Assembly: GCA_938743325.2 (NCBI GenBank)
Contig: OW568874.1
Location: 186,001 to 250,000, forward strand
Direction: 5' to 3'
Length of the DNA: 64,000 nt
From: Pycnococcus provasolii
Taxonomy: Eukaryota; Chlorophyta; Pseudoscourfieldiophyceae; Pseudoscourfieldiales; Pycnococcaceae
A program made the translations under genes and the position numbers. Shown in pieces: positions 28,875 through 39,563 of the stretch; within the stretch, counting starts at the first letter, position 1, and each line of letters starts with the position of its first letter. The notes below the pieces were generated by a model, which was given only the letters and a program-made list of their open reading frames with translations, was not told the origin of the DNA and did not search any database.

Positions 28875-31456
28875 ATGAAGCCAGCCATGGCCGAGGCTTT
28901 TACTTCGGAGGAGAAACCGACGGGTGGGAGGGGGGCTGGCGGGCGTAGGCCCTCGTTGATGGACCCAGAGCCGCCCATGGCGGCGACGACGGAGACAACG
29001 ACGAACGGCACGTCGGAAAGTAAGGCGACAGAGAAATTGCGCTCCGCAACTGCTTTCGAGGCTATCGTCGTGTTCGCCGTGCTCGCCGCGCACGTCGCAG
29101 GGTTCGTTGCCGCGTACGTCTGGTTCCGTTTTTGTGCCTTGCCATCCAATAACACTATTACACACTTGACTTACAAACTCAATGTATTGAATGCAGGTAC
29201 ACCGCCCTAGGACGTGGCGAGGAAGTGTTCCGCGAGCTCAACGACTACTACAATACGGCTGTTGCCATCGGAAGCGCAGCCTTCCTCATCATCTTCCTCA
29301 TATACATCTTCGACGGTTTCATGGGCATCGGCGACGGCACTTTCTTTGGCAAGGTGAAGGTGGTGATTGCCATGTGTCTTGGCCTCGCCATCGCCGTTGG
29401 TGCAGTGCTGAGCGTCGAGCGATACCCCACCGCGCCAGCCGTCATCGTCGCGCTCATGATGCTCGGCGCAACCTACGGCTTGCGTCGCTACTTCGTGCCC
29501 GACATTTCCATGGGCAGCTTTTTCAACGCGGTGGGATACAGCTTGAACGTCTCCGGCGTTGGAACGTTCATCGCGTGGATCGTCTGGGTGGTGGACGGCA
29601 ACGAGTGGGACGACAAGCTGCGCCTGAAGCTGGAAAAGGAGCTGCAGTGCGAGGAGCTCGAAACCGGCGCGGAGACGGAGCAGTGCCTTGCCGCCTACCT
29701 GATGTGGGCGTGGCCCGGCGCGTGCGCCTCCATGCTGATGCTGTTCGGCTTCACGTGCATCTACCTTGGCCAGGCGCTCAACCGATTCAATGCCGCCGCC
29801 GCGGCGAAGGGCCTCGCCAAGTTCATGATGTACATGTGTATGTTGGGAGTGTTGACGCTGTGGATTGCGGCGTCCATAGCCGGCGTGGAGATGGGACTCG
29901 CGAACGTCGTGCTGCAGTTCTCCGTCATCGTGATTGGCCTGCTCGTCTTCCTCGGGTACTCTGCCCTCGGCAGCGACGCCATGTCTGGTGTCACAAACTC
30001 CGTGGCCCTGTTCCGCAAGTTCGAGGAGTACTCTGAAAGCGACGTGCTCAAGAGCTTTATCATGATCGTTTTCTTGCCGCCCATCGTGTGCTATTGCATC
30101 CTGAGCGGCGTGAATCAGCTCATGCGCAAGTGCATTAAAGCATCGTGCATGGGACCGGTCGACGAGGAGGAAGAAGCGCACCGAAATGGCACCTCGATGA
30201 CGGCAGATTCGCCGAAGATGGCGCACACCGGGTCGTTGAGGGATCCCTCGCCACTCTCAGGACAGCTTACGTTTCTCACCGTACGCGCAAAGCGGCAGAT
30301 TGAGCGCATGCTCCTGAGGCCAACATCAGTTATCGTCAAGGCTCACTGGTGGGCGGTGTTGTACTTCAGCCTGCAGGTGGGCGCCGGCAAATTCGTCATC
30401 ATCTTCCTCAGCTGGTTCTCGGACGTGATCGGCCCGCTGCACGAAGGCTTGATCGTCGTCATCTTCGTGATCATCGGAATAATCATGTTCCTTCTCCCAC
30501 CCGTTCCAGGCCCGCCCGTTTATCTGTTCGCCGGCATTGTGCTTGTGCGCAAGATGAAGGACGGGCCCATTGGCTTCTGGGGTGCTATCGTCGTCGCGAT
30601 TTTTGCTTCTTTCTTCGTAAAGCTTGGAGCTTGTGGCCTGCAGCAAAAGATGATCGGCGAGAATCTCGCCGACAGCCTGTATGTGCGAAAGACTCTCGGA
30701 ATCAACTCTGTGACGATGCGCGCAATTCGGTATAATCTGGAGCAGAAGGGATTCACACCTGGTAAGGTTGCGATTCTCTGCGGTGGACCGGACTGGCCAA
30801 CATCGGTTACGTGTGGCATCCTTCGCCTGAGCCTCTTCCAGTGCATGCTTGGCACATCGCCGGTGCTTGTTCTTTACATTGCCGAGAGCGTGCTCGCGGC
30901 AGGGTTCCAGCTGCGCAGAGAGGAAGGGGGCCTATGGGCCTCCCTTGCGGACGTTTCAATCGGCGTCACGGCGGTCTTTATGGGCATCACCATGTTCACC
31001 GCCGTGTACTACATCGAGGAGACGATAGACAAAAAGCGTGATTACCTCATGGACCCGAAGACGTATCCCTATGACGAGGAGGTTCTGGCAATCGAGGAGC
31101 AGGATAAGCGTCAAGGTGAGGCGTACGAAATGGCGACGCGGTGGGAGAATGTCCCGCAGTGGCTGAGGTATACTCTAAGTTTCGGCCTATTCTGCATGAG
31201 CATGTCATCATATGCATTCTGTGTGTACGGCGAGACATGCTTCCGCGACTTCCAGGTACACGACAAGCTTAACAAGCTTCCTGATTCAAATCCGATCAAT
31301 ATCATCCGGTTCTACGGTGCCGTGGCAATCGTGATCTTCCTCGTTGGATGCGCGTGCCTGCATGCATTCCGAAGGTGGGCACAAAAGGCGGTGGCAGAAT
31401 ACCAGAGTGGTTCTGCCCCGACAACTGTGGATTCGAACAAGGTTGCGCCTATGTAG
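28875..31456 (+). CDS. Multipass membrane protein, paralogue A of a convergent pair (two exons)
   Basis: Exon 1 is 28875-29113 and exon 2 is 29197-31456, with an 83-nt intron (donor GTACGT, acceptor TGCAG). Spliced length is 832 aa. The join AAY-TALGRGEEVFRELNDYYNTA aligns with TYTELGYGVQVFDTLNDHYG of the neighbouring paralogue, which supports the splice. Around 14 hydrophobic segments are visible. Conserved stretches shared with the paralogue include DPSPLSGQLTFLTVRAKRQI, VGAGKFVIIFLSWFSD, FLLPPVPGPPVYLFAGIVL, GLQQKMIGENLADSLYVRKT and ILCGGPDWPTSVTCGILRL. The PPVPGPPVY segment followed by a Gly-rich membrane stretch faintly recalls VTT/SNARE-associated proteins, but I cannot assign a family. 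Function unknown. Confidence 0.75.
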
Positions 31457-31532
31457 GCTTGTCGCATATTTCGTAGATAGGACATTTTTGCAGTAAATTT
31501 GTGGACGCGGGGAAGAGAGCGAGCGGGCGGGT

Positions 31533-31577
31533 GAGGGAGAGAGAGAGAGAGAGAGAGAGTGTGTGTGTGTGTGTGGG
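31533..31577. repeat. Microsatellite (GA)n then (GT)n
   Basis: About ten GA units directly followed by about eight GT units in the 258-bp convergent gap between the paralogous membrane-protein genes. Confidence 0.9.
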
Positions 31578-31714
31578 AGAGAGATAAATATTAATAGACC
31601 TTTTGGAAAGAAAGAAATCTTTGAATCACAAAACCAACTGTTGACAGCCGAAGTAGGAAGGCGACATGCCACACATTTAGCATGCCTACCGGGTAGTTCC
31701 TATTTCTACCGCTG

Positions 31715-34336
31715 TCATGCGCCAGGCGAGAATACTTCGTTCTCTTCGTCCGCTTCCGGTGGCGAAAATGACCCAACGTCAAAGACCGAACGACGTTTGG
31801 CCGTTTTGACTGGCGTTTTCGCTGCGAATCCAGGTGTAGTCGCTGCCTCCCGATCCTCCCGCATCTGGGCATCTACATCATCAGACATCTCGGCTACTCG
31901 AGCGTTGGCCCACATGCGGAATATGTGAAGACAAAGGCATCCGAAAAGGAAAATGCCAACGGCAACGTAGCCAAGAGGCTTTACGATTCTGTGCGCGTTA
32001 CCTCCTGGAAGCTGCGAAATCTTCATTTCAACGCCAAATTCGTAAAAGCAGGAGTCGCTGAAAACGGCAAAGGCATAGCATGAAACAGACATGGCAACGA
32101 CGCCGACGACGATAACGCACCTCAGCCATGTTGGCACGAGAAACCATCTCGTCTTGTTGAATCGCTGCAATGTCATCATAGCCTCTTTCTCCTCGGCCTC
32201 TTGCACTTCCAGGTCAATCGGGAAATTGTTCTCGTCCATCAAGTAGTCGCGCTTCTTGTCAATCGTGTCTTCGATGTAGTAGAGCGCGCTAAACATTGTC
32301 AGCATCATTGCAATCGCCGTAATTCCGATGGCGACATTCGCCATAGACTCCCACTGCGCACCTTCGTCCTTCTTCAGCTGAAAGCCGGCAGCAAGAACGC
32401 TCTCGGCAATGTAGAGCACCAGAACCGGAGTCGTCCCAATCATGATTTGTATAAGCGGCAGACGGAGCACACCACAAAGCACGGAGGTTGGCCAGTCAGG
32501 GCCACCGCACAGGATTGCCACCTTGGCGGGAGATAAGCCTGGCTGGTCGATACAGTAGCGGATCGCGCGGAGCGTTACGGAGTTGACCGCGAGCGTCTTA
32601 CGCACCCAGAGATTGTCTGCGAAATTTTCGCCAATCATCTTCTGCTGGAGTGCACAAGCCATCAGTTTCACCATAAAGGCGGAGGCAATGGCAGCAAAGA
32701 TCGCCGGCCAAAATCCGTAGTCAGGTTCCATCTTTCTCACAAGAATAACTCCCGCACATAGGTACACGGGAGGGCCTGGCACTGGAGGGAGCAGGAAAAG
32801 GAAAATGCCAACGGCGACGAAGAGCACAAAGACGATGGCGGTATGAGAGGACTGAATTGCCTCCGAGAACCAGCTGAGGAAGAGGATGACGAATTTTCCA
32901 GCGCCGACATCGAGCGAGAAGTAAATCACAGCCCACCACATTGCCTTCACTAAGATCGACGTTGGCCGCACAAGCAGGCGCTCGATTTGCATGCGGCACC
33001 GCACCGTGAGAAAGTCGAGTTGACCCTTGAGCGGGCTTGGATCGTGCGAGAGGGTTTCCGAATGATCGAGCGTTGGTTGCACAGCTGATGCGTCTGGTGC
33101 TGGTGAAGCTGCCGAAAGATCCTCGGGTGAGGGGTCTGGCGACGCGAGCCAACCAGAACCCGCTAGACATCGGCGCATCGCCTGGTTGATAGTTGACAGA
33201 CTGCAGTACGCGGCAAGCTGTGGCAAAAACAGGAGAATCATGAACGCCTTCACCCAGTCGCTCTCGCCATATTCTTCAAACTTCCGGAATATGGCAACGG
33301 ATTGAGTGACGCCACGGACAGCCTTGCTTCCAAGTGCGGCATATGCGAGGAACAACATGAGCCCGACGATGAGCACGGAGAATTGCATCACGACGTCCGC
33401 GAGCCCCATCTTGACAGCCGCGATGGAGGCGGCGACCCAGAGCGAGAGTACGCCAATGAGGCACATTGCAACCATGAACTTCGCAAGGCCTTGAGCTGCG
33501 CTGACCGCGTCCTTGAGGATCAACGTGCGCGAAAGGTAGACGCAGACTGCGGAGAACAGCCCGCACATGAACGCCGTTGCAGCTGGCCAAATCCACATGA
33601 GGTATGCGGCGGAGCACTGGTCGTACACCTCAGCCTCGGCGAGCTTTTCGCACTCCAGCTCCTTTTCGAGCCGCAGTCGGTGCTTTTCGTCGAAGAGGTT
33701 GTCGCGGTCAGACGCGATCCACGCGATCCACGCGATGCCCACGGCGCTGCCGATGATTCCCATGGACCATCCGACAATGTTGATGAACACGCCCGTGCTC
33801 ATGTTCGGGTACACGTAAATCTTCATGAACATGGTCAAGCCAACCTCGGCCACGACAGTCAAGCACGCCGGCGCGGTGTGGAACTCCTGCACGGAGAGGA
33901 CGAACGATACCGCGAACGCGACGGCAAGCGCGGCTGCGAACACCTGCTTCACCTTTGCCTGGAACGTTGGCTTGTGCATGTTCACGAAAATGTCGAAGAT
34001 GTACGCCACCACAAGGGCCACGGACGCAACCCCCCCGATCCACACAGCGGTTCCGTAGTGGTCGTTGAGCGTGTCGAACACCTGAACGCCGTATCCCAAC
34101 TCGGTGTACGTGAGGATGAACGCGACGATGGGGATGGAGAGCTGCACCACGAAGGCGGCGCGGGTGAGGATGCTTGTTTCTGAAAGCTCGTAGACTGCGC
34201 TTCTCTGCATGGACGACAAGTTATCCAGGTTTTGATTTTTTTCGACGACTCGTTTTTTGGTGTTCGGAGTCATCGGCTCCGACTGTTGTCGTCCGACAGT
34301 TGTTCCGTTATCGCCCGGCCCTGCGGTTGCTGTCAT
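31715..34336 (-). CDS. Multipass membrane protein, paralogue B of a convergent pair
   Basis: 873 aa from ATG 34336. It parallels paralogue A from the first membrane segment to the C-terminus. Shared stretches are AKFMVAMCLIGVLSLWVAAS, FRKFEEYGESDWVKAFMIL, DPSPLKGQLDFLTVRCRMQI, VGAGKFVILFLSWFSE, FLLPPVPGPPVYLCAGVILV, LQQKMIGENFADNLWVRKT, ILCGGPDWPTSVLCGVLRL and YYIEDTIDKKRDYLMDENN. It has a longer, Thr-rich N-terminus and a charged C-terminal tail (ANARVAEMSDDVDAQMRED onward) that paralogue A lacks. No intron is needed here, while A has one near the N-terminus, so the duplication is not very recent. Function unknown. Confidence 0.75.
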   Translation of the reverse strand: MTATAGPGDNGTTVGRQQSEPMTPNTKKRVVEKNQNLDNLSSMQRSAVYELSETSILTRAAFVVQLSIPIVAFILTYTELGYGVQVFDTLNDHYGTAVWIGGVASVALVVAYIFDIFVNMHKPTFQAKVKQVFAAALAVAFAVSFVLSVQEFHTAPACLTVVAEVGLTMFMKIYVYPNMSTGVFINIVGWSMGIIGSAVGIAWIAWIASDRDNLFDEKHRLRLEKELECEKLAEAEVYDQCSAAYLMWIWPAATAFMCGLFSAVCVYLSRTLILKDAVSAAQGLAKFMVAMCLIGVLSLWVAASIAAVKMGLADVVMQFSVLIVGLMLFLAYAALGSKAVRGVTQSVAIFRKFEEYGESDWVKAFMILLFLPQLAAYCSLSTINQAMRRCLAGSGWLASPDPSPEDLSAASPAPDASAVQPTLDHSETLSHDPSPLKGQLDFLTVRCRMQIERLLVRPTSILVKAMWWAVIYFSLDVGAGKFVILFLSWFSEAIQSSHTAIVFVLFVAVGIFLFLLPPVPGPPVYLCAGVILVRKMEPDYGFWPAIFAAIASAFMVKLMACALQQKMIGENFADNLWVRKTLAVNSVTLRAIRYCIDQPGLSPAKVAILCGGPDWPTSVLCGVLRLPLIQIMIGTTPVLVLYIAESVLAAGFQLKKDEGAQWESMANVAIGITAIAMMLTMFSALYYIEDTIDKKRDYLMDENNFPIDLEVQEAEEKEAMMTLQRFNKTRWFLVPTWLRCVIVVGVVAMSVSCYAFAVFSDSCFYEFGVEMKISQLPGGNAHRIVKPLGYVAVGIFLFGCLCLHIFRMWANARVAEMSDDVDAQMREDREAATTPGFAAKTPVKTAKRRSVFDVGSFSPPEADEENEVFSPGA

Positions 34337-35973
34337 GGTTGTGGTTTGTGTTGCTGTTTGTGCTCGGCGCACGCCACGTTCCGACGCCTGTTCCCTTTGT
34401 TGGTGTTGCGCCTCTCAGTGGCGGCGGTCTGCTGCCTTGATCTGACTGTCGTTTGTGAAGTTTCTGCTATTCCTCCGCACCTGATGATCCCAGTTGCCCC
34501 TGAGCCTCAAGCTCGTCCACTTGATGTGTCGGTAATAGTCGTCGTCGTCGTCGTGAGGGGCTGCAGCTGCTGTTGTGAGCGTCACGAGTCTACGAGAGCG
34601 AGAGTGGTATATTCACAACAAAGCACACCACACGAAGCGAACCAACTTGCCTTGCAACTTGCCTTGAGGTATGATCCTTAGACTACGATAGCAGCGGCCG
34701 TACCGTGTGTTTACCAACCACTACTTGAACGTCAGAGCAAGCGCAAGCTCACCCTTCGAAGCGGCCTTAACTTACTGTAGTCTATGCAAGCCGGCGACAC
34801 ACACGCGCACACGCACACGCACACTTGTGCAAGCCACGCCAATTGTACTGGCCGCGAGAACAATCTCGGGAGTTTTGATTTTGCTTGATAAGAGTAGGGT
34901 TCTTGCTTGCGCTCGCGAAACCTTATTATGGCGAGACAAATGCAGAAATCACTTATGCACTCCTGGTGGAATAAATACGGCAAAGTGACCATGGAGGCCT
35001 TGCTTGCAGCTTGCTCGCCCAATAATAAATTAATAATGTGTGTTTTGTATCGTCGTACCACTACCCTGTACGGTAAGAACTATGGTTTCAACCTGATTAT
35101 TCTATGAATATTCGACCACTTGCTTGTGTTTCTTGTGAGTTGTGTGCTACCTTTATTGACGTTGCGTTGCCGTTGCGTGCGGCTTACTCTAAAGGTAGTT
35201 CTTATGTAAGAATACGCCTTATTAGAACTGGTGATGGTGATGCCAACTCCACGAGCAACGAGAGAGAGTGGGCCAGCTAGCTAGCGCCTGATGTTGATGG
35301 GATGGGAGGAGATGTGATGTGCTCTTGACATGATTGATGCGTTGATTGCTTGCTTGCTGGGAAACGATATATGGCATCGGATGGTGTGATATGTCCATAA
35401 ATCGCGCCCATGTGCGTCCTCATGGCGTTGCATCAATTTTGTTGGCTACGACTCCTGACTCCATGGACGGTAAGTCAGAGGATCGCCACCATCGTAAAAA
35501 CCACCCACCTGGCCAGTGAAGTACCTCCATGGAGGCCGAGACATCTATCTGGCCGAGACACACAGGTCTCCGATTTCACCTCCATCCATGGCCTGTCGAG
35601 TGTTGGCCTCACCTCCGAGACGCCTTGTGAGACGCCGAGAGAGAGGCGTGAGAACACACACGCAGTCCATACGACCTTGTGAACCAGTCCCATAGCCCTA
35701 ATAACCCGCTCGTAACCCGACCCCGAGCCCGTAACCCTAACCCCGAGCCCGTAACCCTAACCCCGAGCCCGTAACCCTACCCGTAACCCTAAGTCCCTAA
35801 CCCGTAACCCGTAACCCGTAACCCTAACCCTAACCTAACCCCGACCGAACCGACCGACCTTCTGGGCGTTATAGGGTTTTTCTTCCGAAGGTCGCCCTCT
35901 CGGGACTGACTCCCCCAAAGCAGGCCAGGCGTTCTTCGGGCGTGTGCGTCATTCTCCCAGGTGCTCGCTCCCT
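34337..35973. promoter_or_regulatory. Long divergent intergenic region
   Basis: About 1.6 kb. No gene supported. It contains a (CA/CG)n stretch near 34798-34825, two related GGCCGAGACA units near 35541-35566, and a degenerate telomere-like array (separate entry) next to the HRD1 start. Confidence 0.5.
35692..35848 (-). repeat. Degenerate telomere-like repeats (CCCTAA variants)
   Basis: Alternating CCCGTAACCCTAA and CCCCGAGCCCGTAA units, about 150 bp, upstream of HRD1. The 18-bp unit TAACCCCGAGCCCGTAAC repeats at least twice. Confidence 0.9.
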
Positions 35974-38553
35974 ATGGCGGATGTTGCCAACGACAACGAC
36001 AATGTGCTGCGTGCTCTGCGCCAACGCCAACTTGCTCGAAACAGGAACCTGGATCATCAGGGTCGTGGTCGTGGCAATGATAATGATGGTGGAAATCACC
36101 AGGCTGTAGAGGGGGGGGATCTTAACTTGGATGCGGATGATGAGGATGTGGATGTGGATGCTGGTGCTGGTGCTCCTTCTGGATTCGGGCCTCGACCTGC
36201 TCATGGGAACGGCGACGACGACGGTGACGACAATGACAATGACAACATGATGAACATGATGAACGACATTCCGACGCCCGTGCCGCCCGTCGTGTCGTCG
36301 CGAACCAGCGCAGCGACGAGGAACATGACGCTAGGCAAGTACGTTGTCGCGAGCGTCGCGGCTGCCGGAGCCATGACATACCACGCCTTCGCAACGAGAG
36401 AGCAGTTCTACCCCGCGCTCATCTACCTCGCAACCAGCAAGGTGGCGGTCGTGCTGCTCGGAAACCTCGCGCTTGCTGCTCTGCTGGTTCTCGGGCAAAT
36501 ACTCAAGGTGGTCTTCCTCGGTACGCTGCGAGATGCGGAGGTGGAGAGGCTCTGGGAACGCGCCAAGGATGCCGTGATGGAAACGTGCCTTGCCATGACC
36601 ATATTCAGAGAAGAGTTCAACGCGACGTTCGTCGCCCTCTTCTCGCTTCTCATCTTTGTCAAGACGTTCCACTGGCTGTCGCAGGACCGGCTCGAGCATA
36701 TCGAGACGACACCAGCCATTTCCAGAGCCACGCACGTGCGAACAGTCACGCTGCTCGCCCTGCTCCTGTCCGTTGACGTGCTGTTTCTGTCCCACGCCGT
36801 GACAGCAACGTGGCGCAACGGCCCGAGCATGCTCGTGCTCTTCGCGTTCGAGTACGTGATCCTCGCATCCGGCGTGGTGGCCACCGCAGTCAAGTATGCC
36901 ATGGGAGTGATCGACTCGATGACAGGTGGAAGGTGGGAGTCGAAGGGCATCTACGTCTTCTACCTCGAGCTTATCACGGATCTCTTGCACCTTTTTGTGT
37001 ACCTGGTATTTTTCCTGATCGTGTTCGCGTACTACGGACTCCCGTTGCATCTCGTGCGCGACCTGTGGTGGACGTTCCGAAGCTTCCGCGCTCGTGTCGC
37101 AGACTTCGTCCGATATCGCCGTGCCACGGCACACATGAACGAGGTGCTGACCGAGGCGACGGCGGAAGACCTGCAGGCGGACAGCACGTGCATCATCTGC
37201 CGCGAGGAGATGGTCGCGCGTGGTTGGACGAGCCACCAAGACCATCAGCAGCAGCAGGAGGGTGACGGCGACGGGCCACCGCCTCCTCCTCCTCCTCCCC
37301 GTGCGGCATCGTCAGGAACGGCGGGCTTGGCCAAGAAGTTGCCATGTGGCCACTGCTTTCACCACGCGTGCCTGCGAAGTTGGCTCGAGCGACAGCAAAG
37401 CTGTCCAACTTGCCGTGCACCTGTTGCACCCACAACACCCAGTGCCGCTGCTCCTGCCGCCGCCGCCGCCGCAGCAGCAGCAGCAGCAGGTGGTGGTGGT
37501 GCCGGCGCCGGCGGCGATGCTGGTGCTGCGGGTGCGGGTGCAGGAGAGCCGCAAGCACCTCCACCACCCCAACCTTTTGGTGCTCGCGCACCACCAGCGG
37601 CAAATAATATGGGTAATGCGCAACCACCACCTCCTCCCGGCGATGCGCGCGAGGCTGCGCAGCTACGGCAGCTGCAGCCGCCGCCGCCGCCGCCCACACC
37701 GCCCACACCCACACCAGCGGCGAGAGATGATGCGCCAGGGACGCCCGGTGCAAGGCTTGCGACGGGTGGCGAACCTTCCGCTGCGCCAACGCCGCCGACG
37801 CCGTCATCTTCCGCTGGGCCATCAAGACAGGCTGGTGTTCCACCCACGCCACCACAGCATGCGACTGCTCCGGCGACGACGGGCATGCAGCATCTACCCA
37901 CACCACCTCCTGGTGGTGTGACTCCAACGCAGGCTGCCACCGCCGCGGCACAGGTTGCCGCGGCGATGGCTGGGCGGGGCAGTGTTCGCATGCCGGGTCC
38001 TGCAACGCCCGTTTCTGCGTCGTCAGCGGGCGTCCCAACTCCCGAGCAGCACCGCCAAGCCGCCGCGGCTGCCGCGGCTGCAGTTGCGGCAACGATGGCT
38101 ATGCTTCCCCTCGCAGGTGCCGCGTCGTCGCCCTCTTCTCGGCCGTTTAGCCCAACAACAACAACAACAACAACAACAACAACTTCTGGCGAAGGTGAGG
38201 TGGACGACGACAGATACCTCGATCAGCAGCTGGAGCTGTTGGAGAAGCAGCGAGAAATCTTGATCCAGCAGCAGGAGTTGAGGCGACGGCGTCGTGAGTC
38301 GTCGACGCCAACTTCAGCGCCGACGCCAACGATACCAGACCTAACGGTGCCGCCAAGCCCGCCAGAGTCGACCATTACTTCGCACGCGGTTGTGAACACG
38401 ACGGAGGAGGACGAGGAGGAGCAGCGGAATTCTTTTGAGAGACTTGAAAGGGAAGCTCAATTTGATAGTGGTGGCGATATTGATCGCGCGCGTAATGAGC
38501 TGCGACGGAGGATGCTAGCGCGATTCGATGAGGAAGCTGGCGCATCTCAGTGA
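35974..38553 (+). CDS. HRD1: HRD1/synoviolin-type ER membrane RING E3 ubiquitin ligase
   Basis: 859 aa from ATG 35974. After an acidic, low-complexity N-terminus (1-115), residues ~118-390 match the membrane part of HRD1: YPALIYLATSKVAVVLLGN, LGTLRDAEVERLWERA, ETCLAMTIFREEFNATF and KTFHWLSQDRLEHIETTP, with about six membrane segments. A RING-H2 finger follows at about 405-483 (CIICREEM, then PCGHCFHHACLRSWL, then CPTCRAPV). The remaining ~370 residues are Ala/Pro/Gln-rich. HRD1 ubiquitinates misfolded proteins in ER-associated degradation. Odd point: about 40 residues rich in Gln and Pro are inserted inside the RING, between its first Cys pair and the PCGHCFHHAC segment. The N-terminal extension before the first membrane segment is also unusual. 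Confidence 0.92.
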   Translation: MADVANDNDNVLRALRQRQLARNRNLDHQGRGRGNDNDGGNHQAVEGGDLNLDADDEDVDVDAGAGAPSGFGPRPAHGNGDDDGDDNDNDNMMNMMNDIPTPVPPVVSSRTSAATRNMTLGKYVVASVAAAGAMTYHAFATREQFYPALIYLATSKVAVVLLGNLALAALLVLGQILKVVFLGTLRDAEVERLWERAKDAVMETCLAMTIFREEFNATFVALFSLLIFVKTFHWLSQDRLEHIETTPAISRATHVRTVTLLALLLSVDVLFLSHAVTATWRNGPSMLVLFAFEYVILASGVVATAVKYAMGVIDSMTGGRWESKGIYVFYLELITDLLHLFVYLVFFLIVFAYYGLPLHLVRDLWWTFRSFRARVADFVRYRRATAHMNEVLTEATAEDLQADSTCIICREEMVARGWTSHQDHQQQQEGDGDGPPPPPPPPRAASSGTAGLAKKLPCGHCFHHACLRSWLERQQSCPTCRAPVAPTTPSAAAPAAAAAAAAAAAGGGGAGAGGDAGAAGAGAGEPQAPPPPQPFGARAPPAANNMGNAQPPPPPGDAREAAQLRQLQPPPPPPTPPTPTPAARDDAPGTPGARLATGGEPSAAPTPPTPSSSAGPSRQAGVPPTPPQHATAPATTGMQHLPTPPPGGVTPTQAATAAAQVAAAMAGRGSVRMPGPATPVSASSAGVPTPEQHRQAAAAAAAAVAATMAMLPLAGAASSPSSRPFSPTTTTTTTTTTSGEGEVDDDRYLDQQLELLEKQREILIQQQELRRRRRESSTPTSAPTPTIPDLTVPPSPPESTITSHAVVNTTEEDEEEQRNSFERLEREAQFDSGGDIDRARNELRRRMLARFDEEAGASQ

Positions 38554-38714
38554 GAGCCTTGCGTGTTATTACAAAAAAGAAAAGAAAACAACAACATTCA
38601 TTTTTCTCACTTCACCAGCAATCCTTCTTCTTGTGCATTTAACCTTAGTTGGGTAGTTTCTTAGCATATACGTCTCAACTCTTCGCTTTTTTTTTTCCAT
38701 AGACTATGCTTATC

Positions 38715-39563
38715 CTAGCGCCACGCGGGGCGAGCACCGTGGTGGTTGTGGTGCGGTGGGGTGAACGCTGCCTTGATATTTGCCCATAAGCCATGTCCAC
38801 GCGTCGCGGACATCGCGTGAGACGACGACGACGACGTCGCCGACGACGCCCCGCTTGACGGTGGCGGTGGCGAGTGATGATGTGCCGACCATCCAGCATG
38901 GGCAGGCACGAACGACACGCTCGGCTGTTGCTGCTGCTGCACATTCATCTGCTGCTGTAGCAAGGCACGTTGCTGCTGCATCTGCTGTGCAGCCACGAGC
39001 AGGCGTGCTTGCTCGTTTGCGTTGAGTTGCGGCGCTTGGTGTAGGTGATGCGTAGGTCGCCTGACGTTCGAGCGGAACGTGAGGTCGAGCTTGGGGATGT
39101 ATATGGGATTTTTCCCGTCGACGACGAGGATGACGTACCGCTCGCTCTTGAACTTGCGCGTTTTGCTGAGGTTGCGGTTACGTGCATTTTGGATGGGGTA
39201 CATGTTTCCCGCGGAGATGACGGAGCTTCCTCCCGGCGTGATGAGCGGCATAGACGGGTACTTTTTCGCAGGAAACGTCGTGTTCGCCGCCGTGTCTGTC
39301 ATAACGACGGTGGTCATGGAGGATGTTGCGTTGGACGCGGCTGGATTCTGCTGTTGTATCGTTGACGAAGCTTGAAGTTTTGCCCGTGCGAGTGTTGCGA
39401 CGGCGTTGATGTCCATGGCGTCGACTTGCATTTTGTCCACACTCATCGCGTGTTTGGATCCGAGCGACCCGGACGATCGGCGCTTTTTGATTCCGCCATT
39501 GAACGTTTGTGGCGCTGATGCGTTGGTTGTCGATGACCCCATCACACCCCAAGCAGATTGCAT
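38715..39563 (-). CDS. Unknown protein, 282 aa
   Basis: Not recognised. The N-terminal ~110 residues are Ser/Thr/Ala-rich with NGGIKKRRSSGSLGSK, a possible nuclear signal. A compact ordered block lies at about 105-170 (PLITPGGSSVISAGNMYPIQ, then KFKSERYVILVVDGKNPIYI, then DLTFRSNVRR). It looks like a small beta domain and is the part most likely to be conserved. The rest is Gln/Met-rich then Ser/Pro-rich, with His. Single open frame, convergent with HRD1. Confidence 0.6.
   Translation of the reverse strand: MQSAWGVMGSSTTNASAPQTFNGGIKKRRSSGSLGSKHAMSVDKMQVDAMDINAVATLARAKLQASSTIQQQNPAASNATSSMTTVVMTDTAANTTFPAKKYPSMPLITPGGSSVISAGNMYPIQNARNRNLSKTRKFKSERYVILVVDGKNPIYIPKLDLTFRSNVRRPTHHLHQAPQLNANEQARLLVAAQQMQQQRALLQQQMNVQQQQQPSVSFVPAHAGWSAHHHSPPPPSSGASSATSSSSSHAMSATRGHGLWANIKAAFTPPHHNHHGARPAWR

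Noticed and set aside
33302-34183. 293-codon plus-strand frame opposite membrane paralogue B
   Set aside because: His/Asp/Glu-rich shadow of hydrophobic codons; the minus strand encodes the conserved protein.
36331-37245. 304-codon minus-strand frame opposite HRD1
   Set aside because: Shadow frame; the plus strand has clear HRD1 homology.
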